Below are positions 50,424 to 59,583 of a stretch of DNA of 64,000 bases, one piece after another (position 1 is the stretch's first letter; the number at the start of each line of letters is the position of its first letter). The notes under the pieces were generated by a model. That model was not told the origin of the DNA. It searched no databases and saw only the letters and a list, made by a program, of their open reading frames with translations. A program made the translations under genes and the position numbers. This DNA comes from Ruegeria sp. A3M17 (lineage in GTDB: Bacteria > Pseudomonadota > Alphaproteobacteria > Rhodobacterales > Rhodobacteraceae): contig NZ_QOCF01000028.1 in NCBI RefSeq assembly GCF_003318255.1, positions 248,001-312,000 of the forward strand, written 5' to 3'.

Positions 50424-51968
50424 ATGTCCGCATTCAAGACAGAAAAACTAACCATGGTGGCAGAAGGGACGGGTTCACGGGCTCCCTTGCCCGCGCTGGT
50501 TTTGCCTGCTGCAATCGGAACAGCGCTATTGATCGGTGGCGTCCTGACCCCAGTGCATGCCCAACCGGAAAGCGCACTGTCGTCCCTTTTGCCTTCAGCC
50601 TTAGAGGACAGTGACTTTCTGTATGACGGCAAGCCGAAAGCAGAGCTTTTCGAGTTGGGTCGGAATCTGTTTTTCGATCCGATCCTGTCAGGCAATCGCA
50701 ATATTTCTTGCGGTACCTGTCATGACCCGGCACGCGGCACAAGCGATGGTGTGGCCCTGTCGATTGGCGAAGGCGGAACAGGTTTCGGTCCAAACCGCCA
50801 GACTGCAGACGGGATCACCGAACGCATTCCACGCAACGCACAGGCGCTGTGGAATATTGGCGCAAAGGAATATCATTCGATGTTCCATGATGGGCGGGTG
50901 GAAGCAGATCCACTGGCAACATTTGATAGTGGGTTCTGGAGCCCAGCCCGCGAACATCTGCCCGCTGGTCTGAATAATTTACTGGCAGCGCAAGCGATGT
51001 TTCCGGTGCTCTCCGCCTCTGAAATGGCCGGGCAAAAGGGTGAGAACCCAATCGCCACCGCCGTTGCAGAAGATCGGGTAACAGACGCCTGGAATTTGCT
51101 AGCCGAGCGGTTGGCCGACCAGCCGCAATATCGCACCCTGTTTCGTGCCGCTTTCCCGGACGATACCGAAGTCACGATGGTGCAGGCCGCAAACGCGCTG
51201 GCTGCGTTTCAATCGGTGGCGTTTCGCTCCGACCAAAGCGCGTTTGATCATTTCATCGCAGGTGATCACACAGCCCTTTCTCACGAAGCACGCAACGGTG
51301 TGGATTTGTTCTATGGCGAAGCTGGCTGTGCAAACTGCCATTCAGGTGCGTTGCTGACGGATCACGATTTCCATGCCATTGCGGTTCCTCAAATTGGCCC
51401 GGGTAAAGGGCATGGCGGGGATACGAGTTATTGGCGCGCATCGGGTTTTGGTTTGCACACAGAGGACGAGGGGCGCTATCGCGTCACCTTTGAAATGGAC
51501 GATCTGTTTGCATTCCGCACGCCCAGTCTGCGCAATGTCTCGCTGACAGGACCTTGGGGACATGACGGTGTGTTTGATGATCTGGAGGCGATGGTGCGCC
51601 ACCATTTGGACAGTGTCGCTTCTCTTGAAGTTTTTGATGCTGACACCGTGTCGTTGCCACAGCTTGACCAGATCATTGAGCAAACCGGTGATGGATCAGA
51701 ACTGATCTTTCGCCCATTGAACCCCGAACGCCGCGCGGCATTTGATTTGCGCGACCACTGGGTGCATTGCGCAGCTGAGTTGCGAGACCGGATTGCAAAG
51801 GCAAACATGCTGGCGCCCGTGCAGCTTGAAGATCACGAGATTGCCGAGCTTATGGCCTTCCTGGATGCCTTGACGGATCCGGCCGCCAAGGATCTCTCGG
51901 TGCTCATTCCGCAAACTGTTCCGTCTGGTCTGACACCACAGCCGACGCCGCTGAAGCCGGACGGCTAA
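50424..51968 (+). CDS. Di-haem cytochrome c peroxidase / MauG-like protein
   Basis: The 514-residue protein has an N-terminal hydrophobic segment (about 25-46) acting as signal or anchor, and two covalent haem sites, C96-G-T-C99-H100 and C302-A-N-C305-H306. The segment FRTPSLRNVSLTGPWGHDGVFDDLEAMVRHH is a family signature. It is longer than classical CcpA, closer to MauG/YhjA-type proteins. It probably reduces peroxides or modifies a partner in the periplasm with electrons from a cytochrome c. It shares a transcript with the preceding genes. Confidence 0.9.
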   Translation: MSAFKTEKLTMVAEGTGSRAPLPALVLPAAIGTALLIGGVLTPVHAQPESALSSLLPSALEDSDFLYDGKPKAELFELGRNLFFDPILSGNRNISCGTCHDPARGTSDGVALSIGEGGTGFGPNRQTADGITERIPRNAQALWNIGAKEYHSMFHDGRVEADPLATFDSGFWSPAREHLPAGLNNLLAAQAMFPVLSASEMAGQKGENPIATAVAEDRVTDAWNLLAERLADQPQYRTLFRAAFPDDTEVTMVQAANALAAFQSVAFRSDQSAFDHFIAGDHTALSHEARNGVDLFYGEAGCANCHSGALLTDHDFHAIAVPQIGPGKGHGGDTSYWRASGFGLHTEDEGRYRVTFEMDDLFAFRTPSLRNVSLTGPWGHDGVFDDLEAMVRHHLDSVASLEVFDADTVSLPQLDQIIEQTGDGSELIFRPLNPERRAAFDLRDHWVHCAAELRDRIAKANMLAPVQLEDHEIAELMAFLDALTDPAAKDLSVLIPQTVPSGLTPQPTPLKPDG

Positions 51969-52074
51969 CGCGGCAGAACCCGCGCAGTCACAAACCAATC
52001 AACAGAATTCCGGCTCTGTATAAGAACCGGTTCCCCGGGCACCTATGCCTAAATCCAACCAAAGGACCAATGAT

Positions 52075-52797
52075 ATGAGACCCTTTCTATTGACCAGTGC
52101 TGCCGTACTGGCCCTGTCCATCGCGACGCAATCGACCGCCCAGGAGGGCACCAATGTTAGCTATGACGCCCCGGAAAGCATGTCGCTGACTTTCATCTTC
52201 CACATTGACGACGGCATGGCCGAGCAGGATGTGTTCTATGAAAAAGTCCCAGGCTCGGGTGAGGTGCACCGCCCAACCGCAGCGACCCGCGACATGGATG
52301 CACCGCTCTACGCGCCGGGTATTGAGGTGAAGCACAACTTTCTGGACACAACTGATACCGGCCCCTATCCCAAGGGCCGCCCGCTTGGACTGACACTGGG
52401 TGAATGGTTTGCAGCCAAAGGCAGTGGCACCTACATCTGCGAAAATGGTGTTGGAACCGTTGATCTGGCCTTTGAAAACCTCGTGCCCGACGGTGTCTAC
52501 ACAATCTGGCATGATTTTATGGTCTGGCCACCGACCGACCCGTTCATCGGCACATATGATCTGCCCTTTGGCGCGCGTGACGGGTCAGAGAATACCTTTG
52601 TCGCGAATGATGACGGGTCAGCTGATTTTGAGCGCACGATCTCACCCTGCCTGCAACTGAGCGGAGAGCATCTTGCTGCTGATCTGGGGTTGGCATGGCA
52701 TTCTGATGGTCAGACCTATGGCCCACTTCCCGGAGAGTTTTCGACCGTCACACATGTTCAGATGTATGTGGCATTGCCTGAGCGTGCTGGTCTCTGA
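52075..52797 (+). CDS. Exported hypothetical protein
   Basis: The ATG at 52075 has AAAGGA upstream; an earlier in-frame ATG (52045) would precede the signal peptide. The 240-residue product has a signal peptide (about 1-22), then a beta-rich domain rich in Gly, Asp and aromatic residues with the segment NLVPDGVYTIWHDFMVWPP, and two Cys residues about 55 apart (ICENG, SPCLQL). I do not recognise the family. It is the last gene after the peroxidase and may be its periplasmic partner. Confidence 0.65.
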   Translation: MRPFLLTSAAVLALSIATQSTAQEGTNVSYDAPESMSLTFIFHIDDGMAEQDVFYEKVPGSGEVHRPTAATRDMDAPLYAPGIEVKHNFLDTTDTGPYPKGRPLGLTLGEWFAAKGSGTYICENGVGTVDLAFENLVPDGVYTIWHDFMVWPPTDPFIGTYDLPFGARDGSENTFVANDDGSADFERTISPCLQLSGEHLAADLGLAWHSDGQTYGPLPGEFSTVTHVQMYVALPERAGL

Positions 52798-52877
52798 GGT
52801 CAGGGATCAGGGCAGATTTCGCACTTGCCCTGATTCAACCAAGTGAGCAGCCTCATCTAACTGGTCCAACCTGATTG

Positions 52878-53651
52878 TTAGTGCATCATCGGCCTTTGAT
52901 CCATCGGGATGAAGGTTTCGGGCGCTGGCGCGCGATAGCCCAGAGCACTGTGGGGGCGTTTTGTGTTGTAGTGTTTCCTCCATTGCTCGATCAGAATTTG
53001 AGCTTCGTGCAGGTTGTAGAAGATTTCACCGTTGAGCAGCTCATCCCTGAACCGGCCATTAAAGCTTTCACAGTATCCGTTCTCCCAAGGGCTTCCTGGT
53101 TCGATGTAGGCTGTCTTGGCCCCGACAGCGGCAATCCAATCCCTGACGGCCTGGGCAACAAATTCCGGCCCATTGTCTGAACGTATGAAACGGGGTGCTC
53201 CTCGAAGTATGAACAGATCCGTCAAGATATCGATCACGTCGACCGAGTTCAGCTTGCGCTTCACTCTAATCGCCAGGCACTCCCGGCTATGCTCATCAAG
53301 GATGTTCAGCGTCCGGAAGGTTTTGCCATCATCGGTGCGACAATGAACGAAGTCATAGCTCCATACATGATTGCGATACTCCGGCCTCAGCCGAAGACAC
53401 GAGCCATCGTTCAGCCAGAGCCGTCCTTTCTTCGGTTGTTTCATCGGCACTTTCAGCCCCTCTCGTCGCCAAAGCCGTTCAATTCGCCCATCGCTGACAG
53501 ACCATCCAGCCTCTCTCAGCAGTGCAGCGATCCTGCGATAACCATAACGGCCGTATTGACGGGTCAGCTCGATCATGTCGGCTACCAGACGGTCTTCGTC
53601 TGCGCGACCTTGTGGGACGCGCCGTTGCGTGGACCGGTGTTGTCCAAGCAC
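52878..53651 (-). CDS. IS3-family transposase, OrfB part
   Basis: The frame gives 257 residues from the first ATG, but the OrfAB fusion would continue it upstream to the frameshift site near 53735-53741. The DDE integrase-core residues can be seen: the first Asp in [15 protein letters not shown] segment, the second in [10 protein letters not shown], and Glu in [17 protein letters not shown]. The N-terminal HTH_21 region has the [16 protein letters not shown] segment. It is intact to the segment RPMMH. Confidence 0.92.
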   Translation of the reverse strand: MLGQHRSTQRRVPQGRADEDRLVADMIELTRQYGRYGYRRIAALLREAGWSVSDGRIERLWRREGLKVPMKQPKKGRLWLNDGSCLRLRPEYRNHVWSYDFVHCRTDDGKTFRTLNILDEHSRECLAIRVKRKLNSVDVIDILTDLFILRGAPRFIRSDNGPEFVAQAVRDWIAAVGAKTAYIEPGSPWENGYCESFNGRFRDELLNGEIFYNLHEAQILIEQWRKHYNTKRPHSALGYRAPAPETFIPMDQRPMMH

Positions 53652-53725
53652 GCGGCAGGCGCGTCGCTCAGATACTTTGAGCTGGCTGCGGACATGATCG
53701 ATGCAGGCACGACGACGAGCGGGGC

Positions 53726-54004
53726 TCAGTAGTTTCCCTTTGCGGCTTCCGTCAGGATCAGCTTGTCCAGAGTCAGATCAGACACCGCGCGTCTCAACCG
53801 CTCGTTCTCTTTCTGAAGCCGTTTCAGTTCCTTCAATTGATCAACACCCATTCCACCGTACTTCTTTCTCCAGCGGTAATAGGTTTGTTCAACAACGCCG
53901 ATCTGTCTGATCGCATCAAGACGGGACATGCCTTGCCCCATCAGAACTTCAACCTGCCGTAACTTCGAGACAATCTCTTCGGGCTTCGGTCTCTTGTTTG
54001 CCAT
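53726..54004 (-). CDS. IS3-family transposase, OrfA part
   Basis: The 92-residue protein has an HTH_Tnp_1 domain ([31 protein letters not shown] region) and a leucine-zipper-like segment ([18 protein letters not shown]). Near its stop codon the zero-frame sequence A-AAG-GGA (53735-53741, minus strand) fits the X-XXY-YYZ rule for -1 frameshifting, which would join OrfA to OrfB into the full transposase. Confidence 0.92.
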   Translation of the reverse strand: MANKRPKPEEIVSKLRQVEVLMGQGMSRLDAIRQIGVVEQTYYRWRKKYGGMGVDQLKELKRLQKENERLRRAVSDLTLDKLILTEAAKGNY

Positions 54005-54330
54005 TCGTGGTACTCCGTTTCCTAAACATAACGGTGGACCAGTTCAGTTGGGTAGGCTCACACTCGCTCTGATCCATGAAAAATTTGCGGCAGAGCCTTT
54101 GTCTTCTGATCAAAGTAAAGGTAACCAGTGCAGGCTAGTGTCGTCCAGTCGCAGGCCAAAGAAGGTTTGCAAAGATGCTAGTGAGTTTCAGGGGTAATAA
54201 CCAAACAAGCATACATTTTCCCTGGAGATCTGAGTACGCCGTTGATTGAGTGGGTCGATGTACAGGTCTAGCCCTGATTAGAAGTGGATCCCCATGTTTC
54301 CGCGGGCAATGTTTTAGGAGAGCGATTAGC

Positions 54331-54810
54331 ATGAATTTAGTTAAGAGACTTACACTATGCATTGTTTTTGGAAGTTTGTTTGTTGCGTCGGCAGCTTGTG
54401 CCCACGAACAGCGTCGAACTGCTGTCTTGTATGTCGCGACTGCCGAAACCATGGTTTCTGACGGTACAACAATCAGCCTTTCAGGATTTGACGCGGATAT
54501 CGGTTGGTTCACAGATCGCCCAGAACGAAAAACAGGTTCGATATCATTGGAGCTGTTCTTAGAAAGTTGGGTGTCAGGAAATGATAATTTTGCTAACGAC
54601 CCTCCCAATGCCGTGCTGACCATTGAAGGTGAGATTAGGCATCCAATCGTTGCAGAACTCAGTAAGCCTCGACGGGAAGGCGCCACTGTGACTTTCAAAA
54701 TCATGGTGCTGAGCGGCACATTGCCCACTCAAGGGGGAAACTTATCGATAGTCTTCGATGGTCGTTACGATTGCAAGACGGATGAAGTTGAGGAATGCGA
54801 AGATTTTTGA
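54331..54810 (+). CDS. Exported hypothetical protein
   Basis: The ATG at 54331 has TAGGAG upstream. The 159-residue product has a signal peptide (about 1-24, ending ACAHEQ) and a beta-rich body with two Cys residues near the C-terminus (YDCKTDEVEECEDF). I do not recognise a family. It lies between the IS3 element and a set of transposon-end-like repeats and may be cargo of a decayed transposon. Confidence 0.6.
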   Translation: MNLVKRLTLCIVFGSLFVASAACAHEQRRTAVLYVATAETMVSDGTTISLSGFDADIGWFTDRPERKTGSISLELFLESWVSGNDNFANDPPNAVLTIEGEIRHPIVAELSKPRREGATVTFKIMVLSGTLPTQGGNLSIVFDGRYDCKTDEVEECEDF

Positions 54811-54831
54811 AGATCCAAGCACAACTGTCAC

Positions 54832-54948
54832 TGTGCCGTTAATTATTGGACGCTGACTTTAGAAAGTTGAGCAAAATCAGTGCTTGATTCTGCCTTTAAT
54901 TTCTGGACTGTATCATTAATTGCCAGACTGTGCCCTTAATTCCCGGAC
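54832..54948 (+). repeat. Four 20-bp repeats, candidate transposon end
   Basis: Copies at 54832-54851, 54889-54908, 54909-54928 and 54929-54948 follow the consensus TGTGCCNTTAATTNCYGGAC. The last three are exactly tandem with 20-bp period. Such ordered, directly repeated sites around a TTAAT core resemble the transposase-binding ends of Tn7/Tn5053-like (TniA-type) and CAST elements. No transposase genes remain beside it. Confidence 0.55.
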
Positions 54949-54961
54949 GGAGTGTCCTGTG

Positions 54962-55498
54962 GATAAGTTGCGTGGGGGAGGATCAGGCGGGGTTGAGACA
55001 ATCTCGGCAGATTTCGACGGCTGGTTCGTAAATCCTGCAGTTACCATCACCAAGCCAACGCAGATCGCAGGTCACGCGATCGAAGGAAGCTTTGGCGTGC
55101 AATATGCAGGACTGTTTCTGGACAGCTATACCGAGACCGGAACAGCCTCACCGCAAACCATTGACAGCCGTACGGTTCACATGGGCATTGCCCGGCTCAA
55201 GCTTGCAGCCCCGAAACAGAAAATCACCGGCGATGGATCGATCCTGACCTATCGTCTGCAAGCCGGTCTTGACGCGCGGACAAACTTTGGCGGCGACAGT
55301 ATTGATGGCGTTTTGCTCGGCCAGAATATCAGCTTCAACACCGGCGGCGACAACAACACCCTGGGTGGGTTCCTGAACGTATCCGGTGAATACCAGACTC
55401 AAAACGGGCTAACCATCAGTGCCGGAACCGAAGCGATTTTCGAAACTTCAGGTTCCTATCAACTGTCCGGTCGCGTGGGTGTGGAGTTCAGGTTCTGA
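54962..55498 (+). pseudogene. Truncated autotransporter, C-terminal beta-barrel
   Basis: The roughly 178-residue reading frame has amphipathic strand patterns and ends in GRVGVEFRF with a terminal Phe, as do autotransporter and other outer-membrane beta-barrels. Passenger domain, signal sequence and start are missing. The frame is cut off just after the 20-bp repeats, so a transposon insertion followed by decay probably removed the 5' part. Confidence 0.6.
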
Positions 55499-55754
55499 TT
55501 GCGCGAACAAAGGGTCGTTGAGCGCAAAGCAGACCTTGAGGTGTTCAGCAGCGAATTGCAGCATTGTCCGCGTTGCAGACCTTGATGTGGCGTGCGGCGA
55601 AGGTCCGCTGAGCGGACATAGGGTGAATTCGCTGCAAGTGCACCAATGGCGGTTATCCGCGTATCGCGCCAACTACTGTGTAAATTGGACTCCATTTCAA
55701 CCAAACACTTTGAACTGACCAAGGAGGCTTAAAGATCGTCTTCAGTACGAGCGC
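55499..55754. other. Intergenic scar region
   Basis: The stretch lies between the autotransporter remnant and an IS66-like remnant. It contains a G/C-rich hairpin-like segment near 55602-55616 (GGTCCGCTGAGCGGAC). No gene is visible. Together with the flanking remnants it forms a non-coding scar of about 500 bp. Confidence 0.35.
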
Positions 55755-55958
55755 ATGTCTGAGACAGAAATCATCATTGACGGTGGTCGCCGCCAGCGCT
55801 GGCCTGTTGCTGGGAACCTGCGGATTATGGAGCAGCCTCCGTATGGCGGCCAGAGCATTTTCGCCATTGCCCTTCGCAATGGCATGGCTCTCAATCTGCT
55901 GTTCTATCGGTGCAATCGATGTTCGAAGGGAGCAGTGCCTTTGCCTCCAAAGCCGTAA
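55755..55958 (+). pseudogene. Remnant of an IS66-family TnpA-like gene
   Basis: The 67-residue frame shows GGRRQRWPVAGNLRIME and SIFAIALRNGMALNLLFYR, which match the opening and the HTH of IS66 TnpA proteins (usual pattern GRRRRW, then SVSAVARRNGV, then NLLYRWR). Several conserved positions are replaced and no TnpB or TnpC is nearby. I take it as a decayed fragment. Confidence 0.5.
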
Positions 55959-56018
55959 AATTTCCGTGGCTTAGCTGTCGGGAATTTTTGGCAGCGTTGG
56001 CTGGGTGTCAAACTTTCC

Positions 56019-57029
56019 TCACGTACTGGAGCTCTCCGTCGAGGACCTTCGGCGATATTGGCTTGGTGTAAGACCTGTATACTTCCGGAATGCACGCGTG
56101 AAGTGTTGTGGGTGCTCGTAGCCCGCAGTGAATGCGACATCGATAATTCTAATACCAAGGTCATCCAGCAGCGCGCACGCATTTTCAAAACGAGCTTCCT
56201 GAACAATAGCGGTGTAGGTTTTGCCGTGCCGTGCCAATGCTCGTTGAAGAGTTCTGCGCGACAAACCTGTGATTTCGGCCATAAGATTCAGGGACGGATA
56301 TGCATCCTGAAGATAGGGGGCGACAACGCGCCTGAGGCTTCCGACGAAGTCGATCCGGCCTGGAGAAACTGTCACTTCGGAAGAACCATTCTCGGCTGGT
56401 GAAACACAGGGTACGGCCAAGCTGGTCACTGGAACCGTGACAGAAGTGTGCAGTTGACCAAACTTTATTCTGGTGTTGGGGTACGCTTCCTCTGTTGAGA
56501 TATGGTCAGCGGAGTGTGACATGATTGTAATCTCACCAGGGCACCAATCAGCACCGCAGACGCTGCGCAGGATTTCAATAGATGAGTGAACAGCGACCCA
56601 TTCCGGCCCGGCCAAAGCGTGGTGGCTTCGAAAATCGATCAGATCAAAGTAGATTCTATAAACAGACCCCTCTTGCTGAACGCCTACTGAAATGGCTGTG
56701 TTTTCAATTGGAGCGACTGCTGCAAACGCCTGAATGAGAGCCAGACCAGTAGGCGCGTTCAGCAAGGCTGACTGCATATTTTGTGACAGTCCGGAAATAC
56801 TTGCGGACAGCGCTGCGTGGTGTCCGAATTCGACAATATTCAGATCACGGCTGCACTGATCGACAAATTCCAACACCTGCGGCATGCTGAGATAGGCATC
56901 CGGACAGTCTTCGATCATTGTCGGGAGTTTCGCGCGCACCAGCTCTCGATCAACCGGAGCACCGATTTCACGAAGCGAAGACGTATACGTAAGCAGGTGC
57001 GCGGCGCGGACCAACGGTATTGTTTTCAT
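56019..57029 (-). CDS. AraC-family regulator, OruR/ArgR-like
   Basis: The ATG at 57029 has GGGAGG upstream, so the product has 336 residues. The N-terminal ligand-binding domain (about 20-200) is of the AraC_arabinose_bd type found in OruR-like regulators. The C-terminal HTH_18 domain (about 230-325) contains LNLMAEITGLSRRTLQRALARHG and VAFTAGYEHPQHFTRAFRKYTGLTPSQYRR. It is divergent from a second AraC-type protein and may regulate the DUF1254 gene group. Confidence 0.88.
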   Translation of the reverse strand: MKTIPLVRAAHLLTYTSSLREIGAPVDRELVRAKLPTMIEDCPDAYLSMPQVLEFVDQCSRDLNIVEFGHHAALSASISGLSQNMQSALLNAPTGLALIQAFAAVAPIENTAISVGVQQEGSVYRIYFDLIDFRSHHALAGPEWVAVHSSIEILRSVCGADWCPGEITIMSHSADHISTEEAYPNTRIKFGQLHTSVTVPVTSLAVPCVSPAENGSSEVTVSPGRIDFVGSLRRVVAPYLQDAYPSLNLMAEITGLSRRTLQRALARHGKTYTAIVQEARFENACALLDDLGIRIIDVAFTAGYEHPQHFTRAFRKYTGLTPSQYRRRSSTESSST

Positions 57030-57205
57030 CCAGAAATTCCTCCCTGGCTGGCACTCGACAATTGCCTGTTCTACGCCCTTGAAGAATATGCACAAAATAT
57101 GCCAACCCGCAATCTCTGTAAGCGACGGCGCGTAATGGTCAGACGCCGAGCAACAAAGCCCCATACAATCAGTGCAGAAAATACGTTTCATGAGGGAAAT
57201 CGTAT

Positions 57206-57559
57206 ATGCCGGGTCAAAATGCGGAAAGGCGAGTCGACATTGTAGCTCTTACAGATGTGGTGGATGCATTGGTTCGCGACGGCAGGGCCACAATCCAGAG
57301 CGTAGCAAAAGAAATGGGCATGAGCAGCCGATCATTACAGAGATATCTGGCCGTTTCGGGATTCACCTTTTCAGATATTCGCAACCAAGCTGTGAACCAT
57401 GCGGCTATGACGATGCTTACCCATTCCGAGTTATCCATCGCGGCGGTTTCCAAACGGTTGGGTTACAATAACCCCAGCAGTTTCACGCGCGCCTTCGTGC
57501 GATGGAATGGCGCGACCCCAGGTATCTATCGACGCCAAATGCTAAAAAAGAAATCTTAG
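57206..57559 (+). CDS. Stand-alone AraC-type DNA-binding domain protein
   Basis: The 117-residue protein begins with ATG preceded by GAGGGA. It consists almost only of an AraC double-HTH domain (about 25-112): TIQSVAKEMGMSSRSLQRYLAVSG and IAAVSKRLGYNNPSSFTRAFVRWNGATPGIYRR. No sensor domain is present. Either it is a natural single-domain AraC regulator or a truncated gene. It lies 176 bp from the divergent full-length AraC gene. Confidence 0.8.
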   Translation: MPGQNAERRVDIVALTDVVDALVRDGRATIQSVAKEMGMSSRSLQRYLAVSGFTFSDIRNQAVNHAAMTMLTHSELSIAAVSKRLGYNNPSSFTRAFVRWNGATPGIYRRQMLKKKS

Positions 57560-57797
57560 CCGGATTGTGGCGCAAGATGGTCAGAAATCCGGATCTGATT
57601 GAGGATACTATCAGTTAACGTCGACTGGCTTGCGAACGAGAAACTATCAACTACTCAAAACTCATGTAGCAATATGAGACTAAATCAACATCCGTCGCTA
57701 CGTCGCCAGCCGCACAAAATTTGCGTGACATTGTTGTGTCAGTGTCATCAACTTCAGAAATAGTGTTTTAATTTAATGCATTAACCCGGAGGAAATC

Positions 57798-59417
57798 ATG
57801 AATCACCTTTTTAAAACTTTTACTTCAGCGGTCGCGCTTTCTATCGCGGTTGGACCGTCTTTGGCGGACGTCTCGAAGGAGACTATCGACTCCCTTGCCG
57901 CTCCCAACAGCATCGACACCCGCATTGGTACACTCGAATTCACCAAGGGCGTGCCCAGCGAGAAAACCGCCCAGAATGTCTTCGATACGGTGGACTTCAC
58001 TCGGGCGCTGAATGCCTACAATAACAGCTTTCGAGGCGCCTCAGCTTTGGCATTGAAGAAAGGCTTCCAAAGCGTTGGCGCGGAAAGTGGTGACATTGTC
58101 ATTTTCTCGGAGCTGATGGATTCGAACTCATTGTTCCTGACGGCCAACGCCGACACGATCTATTACTTGGGGTGGATCGATCTGTCGAAAGGTCCGGTTG
58201 TGATTGATCAACCGTCGGGTGGACTCGGCGCGCTCAACGACATGTGGTTTCAGTGGATCATCGACATGGGCAAACCAGGCCCGGACCGGGGCTTAGGTGG
58301 CAAGTACCTTGTAGTTGGGCCGGATTACGATGGGCAGGTGCCCGAGGACGGATATTTTGTCGCCCACGCCAAGACCAACAATATCCTCTATGCGTTGCGT
58401 GCCTTCATTGAAGCTGGCAAAGATCCCAAGCCGGCAGCAGAAAATATTAAGAACAACCTGAAGATCTATCCCTATCAGCCAGGAAGCTATGGCACGGCTA
58501 TCGCAGAGGCGCTTGAGGGCAAGGTCAGGCTGGCCGGAGAGCCCAAGATCCCCGAAATGAAGTTCGTCGAGGCGTCTGGCTTGTCGTTCAACACCATCCC
58601 GCCCAGCGATTATGGGTTTTTTGAGATGGTCAATGAAAATGTCCAGAATGAGCCGGCGACAAGCAATGATGTCGAGCTTGCCGGGCAGTTGGCTGCAATC
58701 GGCATCCGCCATGGCAAGGAGTTCAAGCCCGACGACCGGATGAAGAAGATCCTCACAGATGCTGCCGCCGCAGGGCAGGCTTTTGGTCGGGCATTGCAAT
58801 GGCAGGCGCTCGATGTGCACCCCGACTGGGCATATTATGAAAATTCCTATTGGACGAGCATGCTTTGGGAGGGCGGCGCGCTATTCGAAACCCCGCCCCC
58901 GGCTTACGAAGACGGCATGTTCAAACCCTATCCCCCTACAGGCGCGCGCACGCTCGACAGTCGCACGGCCTTCTACTACGCCTACACACTCGACAGCCCT
59001 GGTATGATCATGCGTATTCCTGAAGTCGGCTCTCAGTATCTGATCGGGTTTCTTGATTCAAAAGGCGAGCCCTTTGACGGCGCAAAGACCTACAAGGTGA
59101 CCTTGCCCAAGGACATCCCGGCCAAAGCATTCTGGTCCTTCACGCTGTATGACAACCAGACGCGTTCGATGTTGCAAACGCCGCAGAAATGGCCGCGCGC
59201 CGGCAGTCAGAGCTATCCAACAGCTGCGGCGGTTTCCGGCGAAGACGGTTCAACCGTGGTTTATTTCGCACCCGAAAAGCCTGACGGTGCGGCCGACGGG
59301 AACTGGATTCAAACTGATCCGGAAAAGGGTTGGTTTAACGTCCTCAGGCTCTATAGCCCCATGCCATCCTTCTTTGACAAGTCGTGGCGCCCTAGCGAAG
59401 TCGAAGTCGTCGAGTGA
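57798..59417 (+). CDS. DUF1254/DUF1214 exported protein
   Basis: The 539-residue protein has a signal peptide (about 1-22), an N-terminal DUF1254 domain (about 50-190) and a C-terminal DUF1214 domain (about 380-520; FWSFTLYDNQTRSMLQTPQKWPRAGSQ region). Biochemical function is not established for this family, which is often found in environmental bacteria near transport or stress genes. GGAGGAAA precedes the ATG. A 13-bp perfect hairpin follows the stop. Confidence 0.9.
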   Translation: MNHLFKTFTSAVALSIAVGPSLADVSKETIDSLAAPNSIDTRIGTLEFTKGVPSEKTAQNVFDTVDFTRALNAYNNSFRGASALALKKGFQSVGAESGDIVIFSELMDSNSLFLTANADTIYYLGWIDLSKGPVVIDQPSGGLGALNDMWFQWIIDMGKPGPDRGLGGKYLVVGPDYDGQVPEDGYFVAHAKTNNILYALRAFIEAGKDPKPAAENIKNNLKIYPYQPGSYGTAIAEALEGKVRLAGEPKIPEMKFVEASGLSFNTIPPSDYGFFEMVNENVQNEPATSNDVELAGQLAAIGIRHGKEFKPDDRMKKILTDAAAAGQAFGRALQWQALDVHPDWAYYENSYWTSMLWEGGALFETPPPAYEDGMFKPYPPTGARTLDSRTAFYYAYTLDSPGMIMRIPEVGSQYLIGFLDSKGEPFDGAKTYKVTLPKDIPAKAFWSFTLYDNQTRSMLQTPQKWPRAGSQSYPTAAAVSGEDGSTVVYFAPEKPDGAADGNWIQTDPEKGWFNVLRLYSPMPSFFDKSWRPSEVEVVE

Positions 59418-59420
59418 ACC

Positions 59421-59450
59421 AAACCGGGCCGGGTATTCCCGGCCCGGTTT
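59421..59450. terminator. Strong hairpin after the DUF1254 gene
   Basis: A perfect 13-bp stem (AAACCGGGCCGGG with CCCGGCCCGGTTT) has a 4-nt loop and begins three bases after the stop codon. It should end most transcription, so the following gene probably has its own promoter. Confidence 0.75.
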
Positions 59451-59583
59451 CCTAACGCTTGCGTCAGTAACCCCACTTCGTAGGTGACCGAGATGTATAA
59501 TGATCAGGCCAAGCGGCGTTGATGGAAGGGGCTTTGTGAGAACGGATAATCCACGTGATCGGCTCAACCAAAAGGATTACCAG

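Larger units (their letters stand above)
52857..54046 (-). mobile_element. IS3-family insertion sequence (IS407-like group)
   Basis: About 1.19 kb with two overlapping transposase frames (minus strand) and imperfect inverted ends: minus-strand TGAACTGGTCCACC at the right (54033-54046) and CTAACTGGTCCAACC at the left (52857-52871). AACTGGTCCA is common to both. The bases flanking the ends (CAT on the left, GTT on the right) do not form a 3-bp target duplication. Both frames look intact. It may thus be active or recently so. Confidence 0.87.
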
